The notes: generated by a model from the sequence alone, not told the origin. DNA of 64,000 nt from Leminorella richardii (GCF_900478135.1 NZ_LS483470.1:3793501-3857500); one strand, 5' to 3'. Positions 34,597 to 44,752 are shown, counted from the first letter of the stretch. A program made the numbers and translations.

Positions 34597-35723
34597 AGCT
34601 TCACCTGATTGTTTTTCAAAGCATCGAGAATACGCTGGCAGGCTTTCCCGTCACCGTATGGGTTATGCGCGCGGCTCATGATGTGATACTCGTTTTCATC
34701 TTTCAGCAGCCTGCTCACTTCTTCTAAAATTAAAGCAATATTCGTACCAACTAGTCGCACCGTTCCGGCAGAAACCGCTTCAGGGCGCTCGGTAGTGTTG
34801 CGCATCACCAAGACCGGTTTACCTAAAGAGGGAGCCTCTTCTTGAATACCGCCGGAGTCAGTCAATATCAGATAGGCGTGATCCATCAAATAGACAAAAG
34901 GCAGGTAGTCCTGCGGCTCAATTAGGGTCACGTTGTCGATATGGCTTAAAATGCGCTTTACCGGTTCACGCACGTTAGGATTCAGGTGTACTGGGTATAC
35001 CACTTGAACGTCCGGATGACTGCGGGCAATTTCCGCCAGCGCGCTGCAAATACGCTCGAAACCGTCGCCAAAACTTTCCCGACGGTGGCCTGTTACTAGG
35101 ATAATTTTCTTATTTTGATGCAGGAACGGATAGCGACGCTCCATTTCTTCACGAAGCGTTGTGTCGCTGTGAATGCGGTCGCGCACCCAAAATAGGGCGT
35201 CAATAACCGTATTACCAGTAACAAAAATTCGACTATCGGGAATCGCCTCTCTCAGCAGGTTTTGTTTAGAGGTTTCGGTCGGTGAAAAGTGATACATGGC
35301 CAAATGGCCCGTCAGCTTGCGGTTGCCCTCTTCAGGCCACGGAGAATAGAGATCGCCAGTACGCAGCCCCGCCTCTACGTGCCCGACGGGGATCCGCTGA
35401 TAGAACGCTGCCAGGCTGGTCGCCAACGTTGTTGTCGTATCACCGTGCACCAGCACTACATCTGGCTTGAACGACTCAAGAACCGGCTTCAGCCCTTCCA
35501 GAATTCGGCAGGTAATTTCCGTCAGCCCCTGTCCCGGACGCATAATATCTAAGTCATAGTCAGGCTTGATATCAAACAGCTTTAATACCTGATCCAGCAT
35601 TTCACGATGCTGTGCCGTTACACATACTTTAGATTCAAAGTCCTTGTCGTTAGCCAGCGCGTGAACTAACGGCGCCATTTTTATTGCCTCAGGACGAGTA
35701 CCAAAAACGGTTAACACTTTCAC
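34593..35723 (-). CDS. wecB: UDP-N-acetylglucosamine 2-epimerase
   Basis: Non-hydrolysing epimerase that interconverts UDP-GlcNAc and UDP-ManNAc. It has 376 residues, as in E. coli. Visible: VFGTRPEAIKMAPL, VTAQHREMLDQVL, VHGDTTTT, HVEAGLRTGDLYSPWPEEGNR, and LTDSGGIQEEAPSLGKPVLVMRNTTERPEA. It supplies substrate to the adjacent WecC. Confidence 0.97.
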   Translation of the reverse strand: MKVLTVFGTRPEAIKMAPLVHALANDKDFESKVCVTAQHREMLDQVLKLFDIKPDYDLDIMRPGQGLTEITCRILEGLKPVLESFKPDVVLVHGDTTTTLATSLAAFYQRIPVGHVEAGLRTGDLYSPWPEEGNRKLTGHLAMYHFSPTETSKQNLLREAIPDSRIFVTGNTVIDALFWVRDRIHSDTTLREEMERRYPFLHQNKKIILVTGHRRESFGDGFERICSALAEIARSHPDVQVVYPVHLNPNVREPVKRILSHIDNVTLIEPQDYLPFVYLMDHAYLILTDSGGIQEEAPSLGKPVLVMRNTTERPEAVSAGTVRLVGTNIALILEEVSRLLKDENEYHIMSRAHNPYGDGKACQRILDALKNNQVKL

Positions 35724-35770
35724 GGGGTTTCTCTTTTCAGTTTTTCGTTGTGTAGACTAACATCCATAAA

Positions 35771-35786
35771 GGCGCCCGAAGGCGCC
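35771..35786 (-). terminator. GC-rich hairpin between wzzE and wecB
   Basis: Six-base-pair stem GGCGCC with a TTCG loop on the minus strand, followed by TTTAT. Within the operon, so it is probably a partial terminator or RNA-stability element. Confidence 0.5.
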
Positions 35787-35812
35787 CAATCATTATTATT
35801 CTCTGTTCTCTT

Positions 35813-36847
35813 CTAGGCTCTACGCCTACGCGTCAAGGCCACACCGGCGCCAATCAGGCCGCCAATGCCTCCCCACATAATCAGCAGGAACAGGCGACGC
35901 GGCTTGTCACGCGCGATGGGATCTTCTGGCGTACGCAAATAGCGATAGGTCCTGAAGTCTGAATCCAGCTTAACGCCTTCCTCTAAAGAAGAAAGGATCG
36001 CGCGGTTGTGATCGTAGTCAGCGTCAAAGCCAGGGCCAGTGGCCTGTAAAGCCTCATACTGGGCTTCCAGTGCCGGTTTACCCAGCATAAACAGTTCAGA
36101 ACTCGGTAGCTGCCCTGCGGGAACGTCTGTGCGCGCACGCTCAATACCCTGCTTCTCAGCAACCTCTAATGCATGCTTAACGCGCTTTAGCTCTCGCTGA
36201 TAAACGGCATTGGAGATGTCTTCCTGACGCTTGACCAGATAAAACAGCGTTGTTTTGCGCGCAGACCAGGTACCAGAAAGCTCATCGTTAAGGGCTGCGA
36301 TAGCGCGCCGGTTAGCGAAGTTGACGTATTGGCGCAGCAGCTGATTGGCATCGCTAGGCGTTTCCGCCGTAAGCTTAACGCTGTCGTTAACGCCTTTTTT
36401 ATCGTCTTTTGGAGCAAATGAAATATTGTTGATAAGCTCATCAAGCAAGACGGCATCGGCTCTGGCATTCCCTTCCTTACGCTGTGCGTAGTAGTCCGAG
36501 CTCAGCCAAAAATCCCTGCGGGTGTCATAGGAAGAGAGCTGCATAACGAATTCATCATACACATCCGAAGCAATGGGCGTTTCACTGGTCTGTGAATTAG
36601 CGCTGCTGTCACGCACTAAACCGCGAAGGAACTGCTCTTGAGTATAGTACCCCCCCAGCATACTGACAGTCGGCCTGTCAGTAATCGCCGTCGCGCTCCA
36701 CTCTTGTTTGACAACGTAAGAGTAAACCAGTGCAAACAGCGCAAATACAACGGCAATGCCGACTATCCACACTTTTCCATACCATAATGAATAGCACAGG
36801 CTGCGGATATCTAATTCATTATCAATGGACTGAATCTCAGGTTTCAT
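35813..36847 (-). CDS. wzzE: ECA chain-length regulator WzzE
   Basis: Polysaccharide co-polymerase that sets ECA chain length with WzyE. It has 344 residues: two transmembrane helices (about 32-50 and near the C-terminus) around a large helical periplasmic domain; the second helix has the PRRLFLLIMWGGIGGLIGAG Wzz box. Sits between wecA and wecB. Confidence 0.94.
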   Translation of the reverse strand: MKPEIQSIDNELDIRSLCYSLWYGKVWIVGIAVVFALFALVYSYVVKQEWSATAITDRPTVSMLGGYYTQEQFLRGLVRDSSANSQTSETPIASDVYDEFVMQLSSYDTRRDFWLSSDYYAQRKEGNARADAVLLDELINNISFAPKDDKKGVNDSVKLTAETPSDANQLLRQYVNFANRRAIAALNDELSGTWSARKTTLFYLVKRQEDISNAVYQRELKRVKHALEVAEKQGIERARTDVPAGQLPSSELFMLGKPALEAQYEALQATGPGFDADYDHNRAILSSLEEGVKLDSDFRTYRYLRTPEDPIARDKPRRLFLLIMWGGIGGLIGAGVALTRRRRA

Positions 36848-36867
36848 GTTGATGATAAAGCCTCTGT

Positions 36868-37965
36868 TTAAGAAATATGTTGCTCTTTACTGGCTCTGCG
36901 CATCCGCCGCCTAACGCGTTTAATAAGACGTGCTACCCGCCAGGCGCGCTTGATGCAAAACCCGTACACAAGAAAAACAAGCAAGAATAGTGCCATCATT
37001 ATCCATTCAGGGACGAATGCAAGATGTTCACCAATTACGCCAATCGCCGCCAAAATCGCAGCCGAAAGCGTGATCAAAACAAAGGCTTGGGGAGAGGTAA
37101 ACCCAGCGCGCATAATCAGATGGTGAATGTGCTGGCGATCGGCTGAGAAGGGGCTCATACCCTTACGCAGGCGGCGATACATAATGGCTATCATATCAAC
37201 CAGAGGGATAGCGATAACCCAAAGGGCGGTAACCGGATTCATTGGGTGACCGGTTCCCTGTGTGCTCTGCAGTAAAATCCAGATCACGGTAAAACCAATC
37301 AGCGTACTGCCCGCATCGCCCATAAACACCTTGTAGCGCTTACCAAAAGCGCCGAGGTTTAGCAGCAGATAGGGAATGATGGAGGCAATAATGGCAAAGC
37401 ACCAGTAGCCCAACAGCGACTGACCGTCCATAACCAGCAGTATGCCCAGCGCGCCAAAGGTCACACAGGCAAGCCCGCCCAGCAGGCCGTCGATGCCGTC
37501 AACCATATTGAAGGCGTTGATGGAAGCCCAAACGGCAAACAGCGTGACGACGTAGCCAAAGGGGCCAAGCACCAGCTCAAACGGCCCAAGAATATATCCC
37601 AGACTGTGAAGATAGAGACCGGCAAAGTACATCATGGAAACAGCAACCAGCGCCTGTACAGAGGCTCTGAACTTCACGCTGATATCAAACCGGTCATCAA
37701 TAGCGCCCACAACGACCAAAATACCGGCGCAGGTAAGATAAATGCCGGGCTGTTCTATCTCTTTCCAATTAATGAAAAGATATAAACAAATCCCGGCATA
37801 AACGGAAATTCCTCCAACAAGAGGAATAACCCCTTGATGGCGTTTTCTATAATTAGGCTTATCAACCAACCCTATCTTTTTTGCCACCTTGCGAGCGACA
37901 AATAGGAAAGCCAGAGAAAACAAAAAAACGATAATAATATCGCTACTCACAGTGAGTGCATTCAC
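36868..37965 (-). CDS. wecA: Undecaprenyl-phosphate GlcNAc-1-phosphate transferase
   Basis: Starts ECA and many O-antigens by moving GlcNAc-1-P to undecaprenyl phosphate; target of tunicamycin. It has 365 residues and about eleven transmembrane helices. Family motifs: GAIDDRFDI, NAFNMVDGIDGL, VFMGDAGSTLIGF and the cytoplasmic HIHHLI histidine loop (RQHIHHLIMRAG). First gene of the ECA operon, about 70 bases after rho; E. coli has the same arrangement. Confidence 0.96.
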   Translation of the reverse strand: MNALTVSSDIIIVFLFSLAFLFVARKVAKKIGLVDKPNYRKRHQGVIPLVGGISVYAGICLYLFINWKEIEQPGIYLTCAGILVVVGAIDDRFDISVKFRASVQALVAVSMMYFAGLYLHSLGYILGPFELVLGPFGYVVTLFAVWASINAFNMVDGIDGLLGGLACVTFGALGILLVMDGQSLLGYWCFAIIASIIPYLLLNLGAFGKRYKVFMGDAGSTLIGFTVIWILLQSTQGTGHPMNPVTALWVIAIPLVDMIAIMYRRLRKGMSPFSADRQHIHHLIMRAGFTSPQAFVLITLSAAILAAIGVIGEHLAFVPEWIMMALFLLVFLVYGFCIKRAWRVARLIKRVRRRMRRASKEQHIS

Positions 37966-38036
37966 GATTAACGGCTCTCAATAAAACGGATGAGTATCAG
38001 GATATTATCCTAATACTCACCTCGGTTTAACTTCAA

Positions 38037-39296
38037 CTATGAACGCTTCATCATATCGAAGAATTCATCGTTTGTTTTCGTCATCGCTAACTTGTTAATC
38101 AAGAACTCCATCGCGTCAATTTCACCCATAGGATGAATAATGCGACGCAGGATCCACATTTTTTGTAGCTCTTCTGAGGTCGTCAGCAGCTCTTCTTTAC
38201 GGGTACCGGAGCGGTTGTAATCAATCGCCGGGAACACGCGCTTCTCGGCGATCTTCCGAGACAGATGGAGTTCCATGTTGCCGGTGCCTTTAAACTCTTC
38301 ATAGATGACTTCATCCATTTTAGAGCCGGTATCAACCAGAGCAGTAGCAATAATGGTCAGGCTGCCGCCCTCTTCCACGTTGCGCGCAGCGCCAAAGAAG
38401 CGCTTAGGACGATGCAGGGCGTTGGCGTCAACCCCCCCGGTCAGCACTTTGCCCGATGCAGGCACGACGGTGTTGTAGGCACGAGCCAGACGAGTGATAG
38501 AGTCAAGCAGGATAATAACGTCTTTCTTGTGCTCAACCAGACGCTTGGCCTTTTCGATCACCATTTCAGCAACCTGAACGTGACGAGAAGCCGGTTCGTC
38601 GAAGGTTGATGCAACCACTTCGCCCTTCACCAGACGCTGCATTTCAGTCACTTCTTCAGGACGCTCGTCAATCAGCAGCACCATCAGCACGCAATCAGGG
38701 TGGTTATAGGCAATGCTCTGGGCAATGTTTTGCAGCAGCATGGTTTTACCGGCTTTCGGTGGCGCAACGATCAGGCCACGCTGACCGCGGCCGATAGGCG
38801 AAGCCAAATCAAGCACGCGAGCGGTAAGATCTTCCGTCGAACCGTTGCCACGCTCCATACGCAAACGAGAGTTAGCATGCAGAGGAGTCAGGTTTTCAAA
38901 CAGGATCTTGTTACGGGAGTTTTCCGGCTTGTCGTAGTTGACTTCATTGACTTTCAGCAGGGCAAAATAGCGCTCGCCTTCTTTTGGCGGCCGAATTTTG
39001 CCAGAAATGGTGTCACCCGTACGGAGGTTAAAGCGGCGAATCTGACTGGGGGAAACGTAAATATCATCGGGACCGGCAAGGTAGGAGCTGTCTGCGGAAC
39101 GCAGGAAGCCAAATCCATCCTGCAGTATTTCCAGCACTCCGTCGCCAAAAATATCTTCACCGCTTTTTGCATGCTGTTTAAGGATAGCGAAGATAATGTC
39201 TTGCTTACGCATCCGGGCCTGATTTTCCAGACCCATATTTTCGCCGAGAGTAACTAACTCAGAGACCGGCGTATTTTTTAATTCGGTAAGATTCAT
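38037..39296 (-). CDS. rho: Transcription termination factor Rho
   Basis: Hexameric RNA-dependent ATPase that ends transcription. It has 419 residues, the E. coli length. N-terminal Rho domain with the RNA-binding cold-shock fold (GYGFLRSADSSYLAGPDDIYVSPSQIRRF region, here DGFGFLRSADSS), Walker A APPKAGKTMLL, Walker B VLLIDERPEEV, the Q-loop LLDSITRLARAYN and the R-loop around KVLTGGVDANAL. Almost identical to E. coli. Confidence 0.98.
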   Translation of the reverse strand: MNLTELKNTPVSELVTLGENMGLENQARMRKQDIIFAILKQHAKSGEDIFGDGVLEILQDGFGFLRSADSSYLAGPDDIYVSPSQIRRFNLRTGDTISGKIRPPKEGERYFALLKVNEVNYDKPENSRNKILFENLTPLHANSRLRMERGNGSTEDLTARVLDLASPIGRGQRGLIVAPPKAGKTMLLQNIAQSIAYNHPDCVLMVLLIDERPEEVTEMQRLVKGEVVASTFDEPASRHVQVAEMVIEKAKRLVEHKKDVIILLDSITRLARAYNTVVPASGKVLTGGVDANALHRPKRFFGAARNVEEGGSLTIIATALVDTGSKMDEVIYEEFKGTGNMELHLSRKIAEKRVFPAIDYNRSGTRKEELLTTSEELQKMWILRRIIHPMGEIDAMEFLINKLAMTKTNDEFFDMMKRS

Positions 39297-39740
39297 AGTG
39301 GTGGGTTCTTTAACTCGGGGTCTGTCTCGAAATGTCTTGATGAATAGATGGCTGAGCTCGCCACGCCTGTAAATTAGAATATCCAGTCACGCCGCACGTC
39401 AATGCGGAAGGCATAACAGTGTCTGATAAATTTTTAGGATAAATCAGAAAGCCGTGCCCGAATATACATTCTAAACCTGTTTCAAAATCATAGCGCTACT
39501 TGAGTGCACTTAAGGGTACTGAAGGACATATAGGCTATGGATTTAAAATTGGATACGTCTGTAGATAAGATTTCATGAAGCGTAAATAAAGGTAGCATGC
39601 TTTATTCGCGTAGTCTACGGATCGATAAAGAAAATGCAATAATAACGCATGAAAACGCGTCAGCACGATGCTCATTTTAGTCAGTCAAAAGCCAAACCTG
39701 ACGACTCAGAGCCCGTGCCGATCGCTTGTCGCTCAGAATA
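39297..39740 (-). promoter_or_regulatory. Long rho leader region
   Basis: About 440 bases between trxA and rho with no gene of normal size. In E. coli this leader mediates Rho autoregulation and encodes a short peptide (rhoL); I searched for it and found only unrelated short frames. The last 40 bases before rho (CAAGACATTTCGAGACAGAC) resemble the E. coli leader. Confidence 0.5.
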
Positions 39741-40067
39741 TTAGAGGCTATTGTCCAAAAACTCTTTTAACTGAGACTTAGACAGCGCACCAACTTTGGT
39801 TGCCGCCACGGCGCCGTCTTTAAACAACAGCAGAGTAGGGATACCGCGAATGCCATACTGCGGTGCAGTTGCAGGGTTTTCATCGATATTCAGCTTGGCG
39901 ACCGTCAGTCGGCCTTCATATTCAGACGCAACGTCATCCAGAATGGGAGCGATCATTTTGCACGGGCCGCACCATTCTGCCCAAAAGTCCACTAGGACGG
40001 GCCCTTCGGCTTTCAACACGTCACTTTCAAAGCTGCTATCGGTTAAGTGAATAATTTTTTCGCTCAT
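39741..40067 (-). CDS. trxA: Thioredoxin 1
   Basis: Cytoplasmic protein-disulfide reductase and electron donor for ribonucleotide reductase and PAPS reductase. It has 108 residues. The active site WCGPC is at 32-36 and the cis-Pro loop is GIRGIPTLLLFK. Divergent from rhlB across about 145 bases, as in E. coli. Confidence 0.98.
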   Translation of the reverse strand: MSEKIIHLTDSSFESDVLKAEGPVLVDFWAEWCGPCKMIAPILDDVASEYEGRLTVAKLNIDENPATAPQYGIRGIPTLLLFKDGAVAATKVGALSKSQLKEFLDNSL

Positions 40068-40212
40068 GTTTGACTCCGCGGGATTAGATGTGATTCATTG
40101 GTGTTTTATTGACCAAAGAAACGTTGAATAAATGTTGACTTTATTTCAACGGATACGCATTCGTAAAGCAATACTTTCGTGAATGCGAGGTTAACTGCTA
40201 TTCTACACCACT

Positions 40213-41496
40213 ATGAGCAAAACACACTTGACGGAACAGAAGTTCGCCGACTTCGCACTACACCCCTCGGTCATCAAAGCCCTTGAAAGTAAGGGTTTTC
40301 ATTACTGTACGCCAATACAGGCATTGGCGTTGCCTTATACCGTAGAGGGGAAGGACGTTGCAGGACAGGCGCAAACGGGTACCGGAAAAACGCTGGCTTT
40401 TCTGGCATCTACCTTTAACTATTTATTAACGCACGCGTCCGACGAGCAGCGCAAAACGAATCAGCCGCGAGCGCTGATTATGGCGCCGACGCGTGAGCTG
40501 GCCGTTCAGATCAGCAACGACGCCCAGCCTCTGGCAGATGAAACCGGCTTTAAAACCGGCCTAGCCTATGGCGGAGACGGTTATGACAAGCAGCTTAAAG
40601 TGCTGCAGTCTGGCGTAGACATTCTTATCGGTACAACGGGTCGTCTTATTGACTACGTCAAACAGGGCCATGTCGATCTTAGCGCCATTCAGGTTGTCGT
40701 TCTGGACGAAGCCGACCGCATGTTTGACCTGGGCTTTATTAAGGATATCCGCTGGATCTTCCGACGTATGCCTGCTGCGGAACAGCGCCTGAATATGCTG
40801 TTCTCGGCAACGCTCTCCTTTAAAGTCAGAGAGCTGGCGTTCGAGCACATGAATAGCCCTCAGTATATTGAAGTTGAACCAGAGCAAAAAACCGGCCACC
40901 GCATTAAAGAAGAGCTTTTCTACCCCTCAAACGAGGACAAAATGCGCCTTCTGCAAACGCTGTTGGAAGAAGAATGGCCCGACCGCGCTATCGTTTTCGC
41001 CAATACCAAGCACGTTTGTGAAGAGATCTGGGGCCACTTGGCGGCAGATGGTCATCGAGTCGGCCTGCTGACTGGCGATGTGGCACAGAAAAAGCGCCTG
41101 CAAATTCTGGATGAGTTCACCAAGGGCAATCTGGATATTCTGGTCGCCACCGACGTTGCCGCTCGCGGTCTTCATATTCCTGAAGTCACACACGTATTCA
41201 ACTACGACCTGCCAGACGACTGTGAAGACTATGTTCATCGCATCGGCCGTACCGGTCGCGCTGGCGCCAGCGGCAACTCGATTAGCCTGGCCTGCGAGCA
41301 GTACGCGCTGAACCTACCTGCTATCGAGCAGTACATCGGTCACGCCATTCCGGTAAGCCGCTATAACCCAGACGCGCTAATGACAGACCTGCCTGCGCCG
41401 AAACGACTGCCGCGCACGCGAGCTGTAGGTAGTCAACGACGCAGCAGCGGGCCCCGTAGAAGCGGAGCTCCTCGCGGTCGCAAGCGTTCAGGATAG
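40213..41496 (+). CDS. rhlB: ATP-dependent RNA helicase RhlB
   Basis: DEAD-box helicase of the RNA degradosome that unwinds structured RNA for PNPase. It has 427 residues. Q motif FHYCTPIQ, Walker A AQTGTGKT (53-60), APTRELA, DEAD (165-168), SAT, and HRIGRTGRAG. The basic C-terminal tail (PRTRAVGSQRRSSGPRRSGAPRGRKRSG) matches the RNase E-independent RNA-binding tail of the family. Followed after 11 bases by gppA. Confidence 0.97.
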   Translation: MSKTHLTEQKFADFALHPSVIKALESKGFHYCTPIQALALPYTVEGKDVAGQAQTGTGKTLAFLASTFNYLLTHASDEQRKTNQPRALIMAPTRELAVQISNDAQPLADETGFKTGLAYGGDGYDKQLKVLQSGVDILIGTTGRLIDYVKQGHVDLSAIQVVVLDEADRMFDLGFIKDIRWIFRRMPAAEQRLNMLFSATLSFKVRELAFEHMNSPQYIEVEPEQKTGHRIKEELFYPSNEDKMRLLQTLLEEEWPDRAIVFANTKHVCEEIWGHLAADGHRVGLLTGDVAQKKRLQILDEFTKGNLDILVATDVAARGLHIPEVTHVFNYDLPDDCEDYVHRIGRTGRAGASGNSISLACEQYALNLPAIEQYIGHAIPVSRYNPDALMTDLPAPKRLPRTRAVGSQRRSSGPRRSGAPRGRKRSG

Positions 41497-41507
41497 CGCG
41501 ACAAGGT

Positions 41508-43034
41508 ATGCTTCCCCCTCAGAACTCAGAATGCGGCAAAATCGACAACTCTTCGATTTATGCCGCTATCGATCTGGGTTCAAACAGCTTTCATCTGTTA
41601 ATCGTCCGCAACACCAACTGCGGAATACAAACTCTCGACAAATTGAAAAAAAAAGTCAGGCTGGCTGCCGGACTGGACGAAAGCGGCTATCTGTCGGAAG
41701 AATCCATGGAGCGCGGCTGGCAGTGCCTGGCGCTGTTTGCTGAACGTCTTCAGGGGATCCCCCCACATCGTATTCGCGTCGTTGCTACTGCGGCACTGCG
41801 CACGGCTAAAAATGCCCAACGCTTTATTTCTGTGGCTCTTGAACGGCTAAACGTCTCTATCTCTATTGACATCATTTGCGGTGAAGAAGAAGCACGGCTG
41901 ATTTATCAGGGAGTGAATCATACTACCGGCGGCGATCCTAAACGTCTGGTGGTTGATATCGGCGGAGCCAGTACTGAACTTATCGCAGGCGACGGTGATA
42001 GCATTAACAATTTGGTTAGCCTTCCTATGGGCTGTGTTACCTGGCTTGAACGCTACTTTGCCAACCGCTCTTTAAGCGCCGACAACTTTCACCAGGCAGA
42101 AACCGCTGCGCGTGAGCTGTTATCCCAAATTGCTGAACGACTTATATCCTGCAGCTGGAAAACCTGCGTTGGAGCCTCTGGCACTGTTCAGGCACTACAG
42201 GAAATCATGGTTGCACAGGGTATGGATGAAGCCATCACTCTGGATAAGCTGCTACAGCTGAAAGAACAGGCCATCCAGTGCGGTAAACTCGAAGAGCTTG
42301 AAATTGAAGGGCTGACGCTGGAAAGAGCACTTGTGTTCCCCAGCGGCCTAGCGATTCTGATCGCCGTTTTCGACACGCTAAAAGTGGACAGTATGGTGCT
42401 TTCCGGCGGGGCGCTGCGTGAAGGATTAGTTTACAGCATGCTCCCCATCCCTCCCGATCGCAATGTTCGCCAAAGAACCGTCAGAATGCTTCAGTCTCTT
42501 TATCGTGTCGACTGCCAGCAGGCAGACTTCGTTAGTCAGTGCGCTAGTGCGCTAAGAGCTCAATTACAAAGCTCTTGGCATCTTGATGATAACGTACAGG
42601 AGATGCTTTTCTGGGCCTGCCAGCTTTATGAGGTAGGACTTAGCATAGAATTCAAAAACGCTAACCAACACGCCGCCTATCTGGTCAGCCATATAGATAT
42701 GCCGGGGTTTACGCCTGCACAAAAAAAGCTACTGGCGGCACTCCTGATTAATCAAAGTCACCCTCTCGATCTTCAGGCACTCTCTCAACAAAATGCACTT
42801 CCCGCGCACCAAGCCATTCAAATTGTTCGCCTGCTAAGGATCGCGATTCTTTTCTGTCGAGCTCGGCATCCAGCGACAACGCTCAACGTTAGCCTTTTCG
42901 CCGACGGCGATCGACTACAGCTAAGCATCGACAGTAATGACCTCAAAAATCGCCCCCTTTTAGCGGAATCTCTCCTTCAGGAAAGCCGCTGGCAAACAAA
43001 CTGTCGGTTGCCTTTTTCTATTCAGGCCAAATAG
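41508..43034 (+). CDS. gppA: Guanosine pentaphosphatase GppA
   Basis: Ppx/GppA phosphatase that converts pppGpp to ppGpp in the stringent response. It has 508 residues, about 14 more than E. coli, mostly an N-terminal extension before YAAIDLGSNSFHLLIV. ASKHA-fold motifs: IDLGSNSFH, VATAALR, GEEEARLIYQGV, VVDIGGASTEL and VLSGGALREGL; the C-terminal half is a helical HD-like domain. The ATG at 41508 is the only reasonable start, although its AAGG is unusually close. Cotranscribed with rhlB. Confidence 0.93.
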   Translation: MLPPQNSECGKIDNSSIYAAIDLGSNSFHLLIVRNTNCGIQTLDKLKKKVRLAAGLDESGYLSEESMERGWQCLALFAERLQGIPPHRIRVVATAALRTAKNAQRFISVALERLNVSISIDIICGEEEARLIYQGVNHTTGGDPKRLVVDIGGASTELIAGDGDSINNLVSLPMGCVTWLERYFANRSLSADNFHQAETAARELLSQIAERLISCSWKTCVGASGTVQALQEIMVAQGMDEAITLDKLLQLKEQAIQCGKLEELEIEGLTLERALVFPSGLAILIAVFDTLKVDSMVLSGGALREGLVYSMLPIPPDRNVRQRTVRMLQSLYRVDCQQADFVSQCASALRAQLQSSWHLDDNVQEMLFWACQLYEVGLSIEFKNANQHAAYLVSHIDMPGFTPAQKKLLAALLINQSHPLDLQALSQQNALPAHQAIQIVRLLRIAILFCRARHPATTLNVSLFADGDRLQLSIDSNDLKNRPLLAESLLQESRWQTNCRLPFSIQAK

Positions 43035-43141
43035 AGAAACCACTCTATAAAACAGAATAAAAAAATTGAACTCCTCTATTGTTGAGCGTATTTTTTATTC
43101 TGATTTTCATCTTTGCATTACCCTCGCCAAGGAGACAAAAA

Positions 43142-43417
43142 ATGGATTTTAACGACATTGCCATCGAATGGAAAAAGGGCATTATTATATTTGGCATCGT
43201 TTTGGCTCTCTCGGCCTGCGATAATATGGCTGTCGCATCATCAACTACGGCTAACGGCGCCTCCTCTGTCTCAGAAAGCGTTAAAGAAGACACCGCAAAA
43301 GTAGCTAATGAAACCAAAGAAAAAGCGGAGAATGACGCTAAAAAAGCCTGAGAAGAACAGCGGGCTGCCGAAGCAGCAACCGTAGAGAGTATGCAACTAC
43401 AGCCAAGCTGTCATTAA
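43142..43417 (+). pseudogene. Truncated lipoprotein, paralogue of the next gene, with in-frame TGA
   Basis: AAGGAGA precedes an ATG that opens MDFNDIAIEWKKG, a signal peptide and lipobox ALSAC. The N-terminus is nearly a copy of the next gene (MDFKNGSVAWKKG...LALSAC). The frame stops at TGA 43349-43351 after 69 codons, but reading past it continues with a related Glu/Ala-rich helix (EEQRAAEAATVESMQ) up to TAA at 43417, matching the part of the paralogue before its globular domain. It is best read as the remnant of a tandem duplication. The 69-residue lipoprotein could still be made. Confidence 0.65.
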
Positions 43418-43645
43418 TCTCTATTTAATTTAATCGATAGATAAAATACAGTTCAAAATGGATAAAGATATTTTCCGCATTGTGTTGTTATTAACCCAAC
43501 TTATTGGATAAACAATAAAAAACATTAAATAAGCACCCTTTAAAATAATAAACAATTAATTTAAAACAGCCATTAATTGAAAATTGAACTATTAAGTAGT
43601 ATTTTTATCCTTCTCATTTTTTATCAGCCGAATAAAGGAACAAAA

Positions 43646-44752
43646 ATGGATTTCAAGAATGGCTCAGTCGCATGGAAAAAGGGTGCGATCGCTCTGTGTA
43701 TAGCACTTGCACTATCAGCCTGTGATAATAAAAAAGAAGAACCATCATCCTCTGCACCAACCCCAACTCCGGTTCAAAGCACTCCTCAACAGGCTGAAAA
43801 GCCTAACGGCGAAAATGCTCAAGATGACGCTAAAGCAAAAGCTGAAGAAGCAGCAAAACAGGCTGAAGCCGAAAAGCAGAACGCTGAACAGGCTGTAGCA
43901 GAAAAAATGCAGGCCTACATTCAGTGCTATAACTCTATTGATAGCTCTATTCATGACAGTATCAATCGCTATAGCAGCTGGGTAAAAGATTTCGAAAAAG
44001 GCCCAACCGGTAAAGAATCCACTGTTTACGGGCTTTATGCAATCCATCAGAACAGTACTGACTCCTGTCAGAGAGGCGTCACCAAAGCGCTTGATATTAA
44101 GCCTGCCTTTAATCCGATGGACGAAATTGCCGCTAGTTACCTCGCCGCTGCTGAAAAAGTCAGCACAGAAATTAACGCCCTAAATCGGTACTACGATCAG
44201 GGTGACTATACAGACGACAAATTCGCCAAGGGTAAAGAATTACATCCTAAACTCCTGGCAGCTTATAAAGCCTTCGAACCTGCGTCTAAAGCATTTTCAC
44301 AGGCTATTAGTGAGATTAACGATGAGCGTCAAAAAGCCCATCTAAAAGCAATGGAAGAAAGCGAAGGCAAAACCCTTAGCTACTACAGCCTGGCAATCAT
44401 GATGGATGCAAAAAGCATCAATAGGATGATCGAAGAAGATACGTTTGACGCTGAAAAATCGCTGGCCATGGTTTCTGAACTGCAAAACAAAATTGAAAGT
44501 TCACGCCCTCTTATCGAAGAGCGTAAAAAGGCTAATGATACGTCCTACATAAGCTACGATTCTTTATTACGCCAAGCAGACAGCTACGCTAAGGCCGCCA
44601 AAGAGCGTATTCGCCGCGTGAGAGATAAAGAGCCCTACTCAAGGGGTGAGCAGATGAACCTCGGCACGTCTGGTGAGTGGATGGTTAACGGCTCTGTCGG
44701 AAAGCTTATCAAAGAGTACAACAGTTTGGTTGGCGACTATAACCGTCTTTAA
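43646..44752 (+). CDS. DUF3829-type lipoprotein (YiiG-like)
   Basis: A 368-residue lipoprotein: signal peptide with lipobox LALSAC (cysteine at about residue 27), a Ser/Pro/Gln linker, an Ala/Glu/Lys-rich coiled coil (DDAKAKAEEAAKQAEAEKQ region) and a helical C-terminal domain that resembles YiiG/DUF3829 proteins (YIQCYNSIDSSIHDSINRYSSW, then AYKAFEPASKAF). The residue after the lipid-bearing Cys is Asp, a known inner-membrane retention signal in E. coli. I chose the ATG after AAAGGAAC rather than the 23-codon longer frame. Function is unknown. Family assignment is from memory of the pattern. Confidence 0.75.
   Translation: MDFKNGSVAWKKGAIALCIALALSACDNKKEEPSSSAPTPTPVQSTPQQAEKPNGENAQDDAKAKAEEAAKQAEAEKQNAEQAVAEKMQAYIQCYNSIDSSIHDSINRYSSWVKDFEKGPTGKESTVYGLYAIHQNSTDSCQRGVTKALDIKPAFNPMDEIAASYLAAAEKVSTEINALNRYYDQGDYTDDKFAKGKELHPKLLAAYKAFEPASKAFSQAISEINDERQKAHLKAMEESEGKTLSYYSLAIMMDAKSINRMIEEDTFDAEKSLAMVSELQNKIESSRPLIEERKKANDTSYISYDSLLRQADSYAKAAKERIRRVRDKEPYSRGEQMNLGTSGEWMVNGSVGKLIKEYNSLVGDYNRL

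Noticed and set aside
39297..39740. rhoL leader peptide
   Set aside because: Short frames exist, but none resembles the E. coli RhoL peptide or has a good ribosome binding site.
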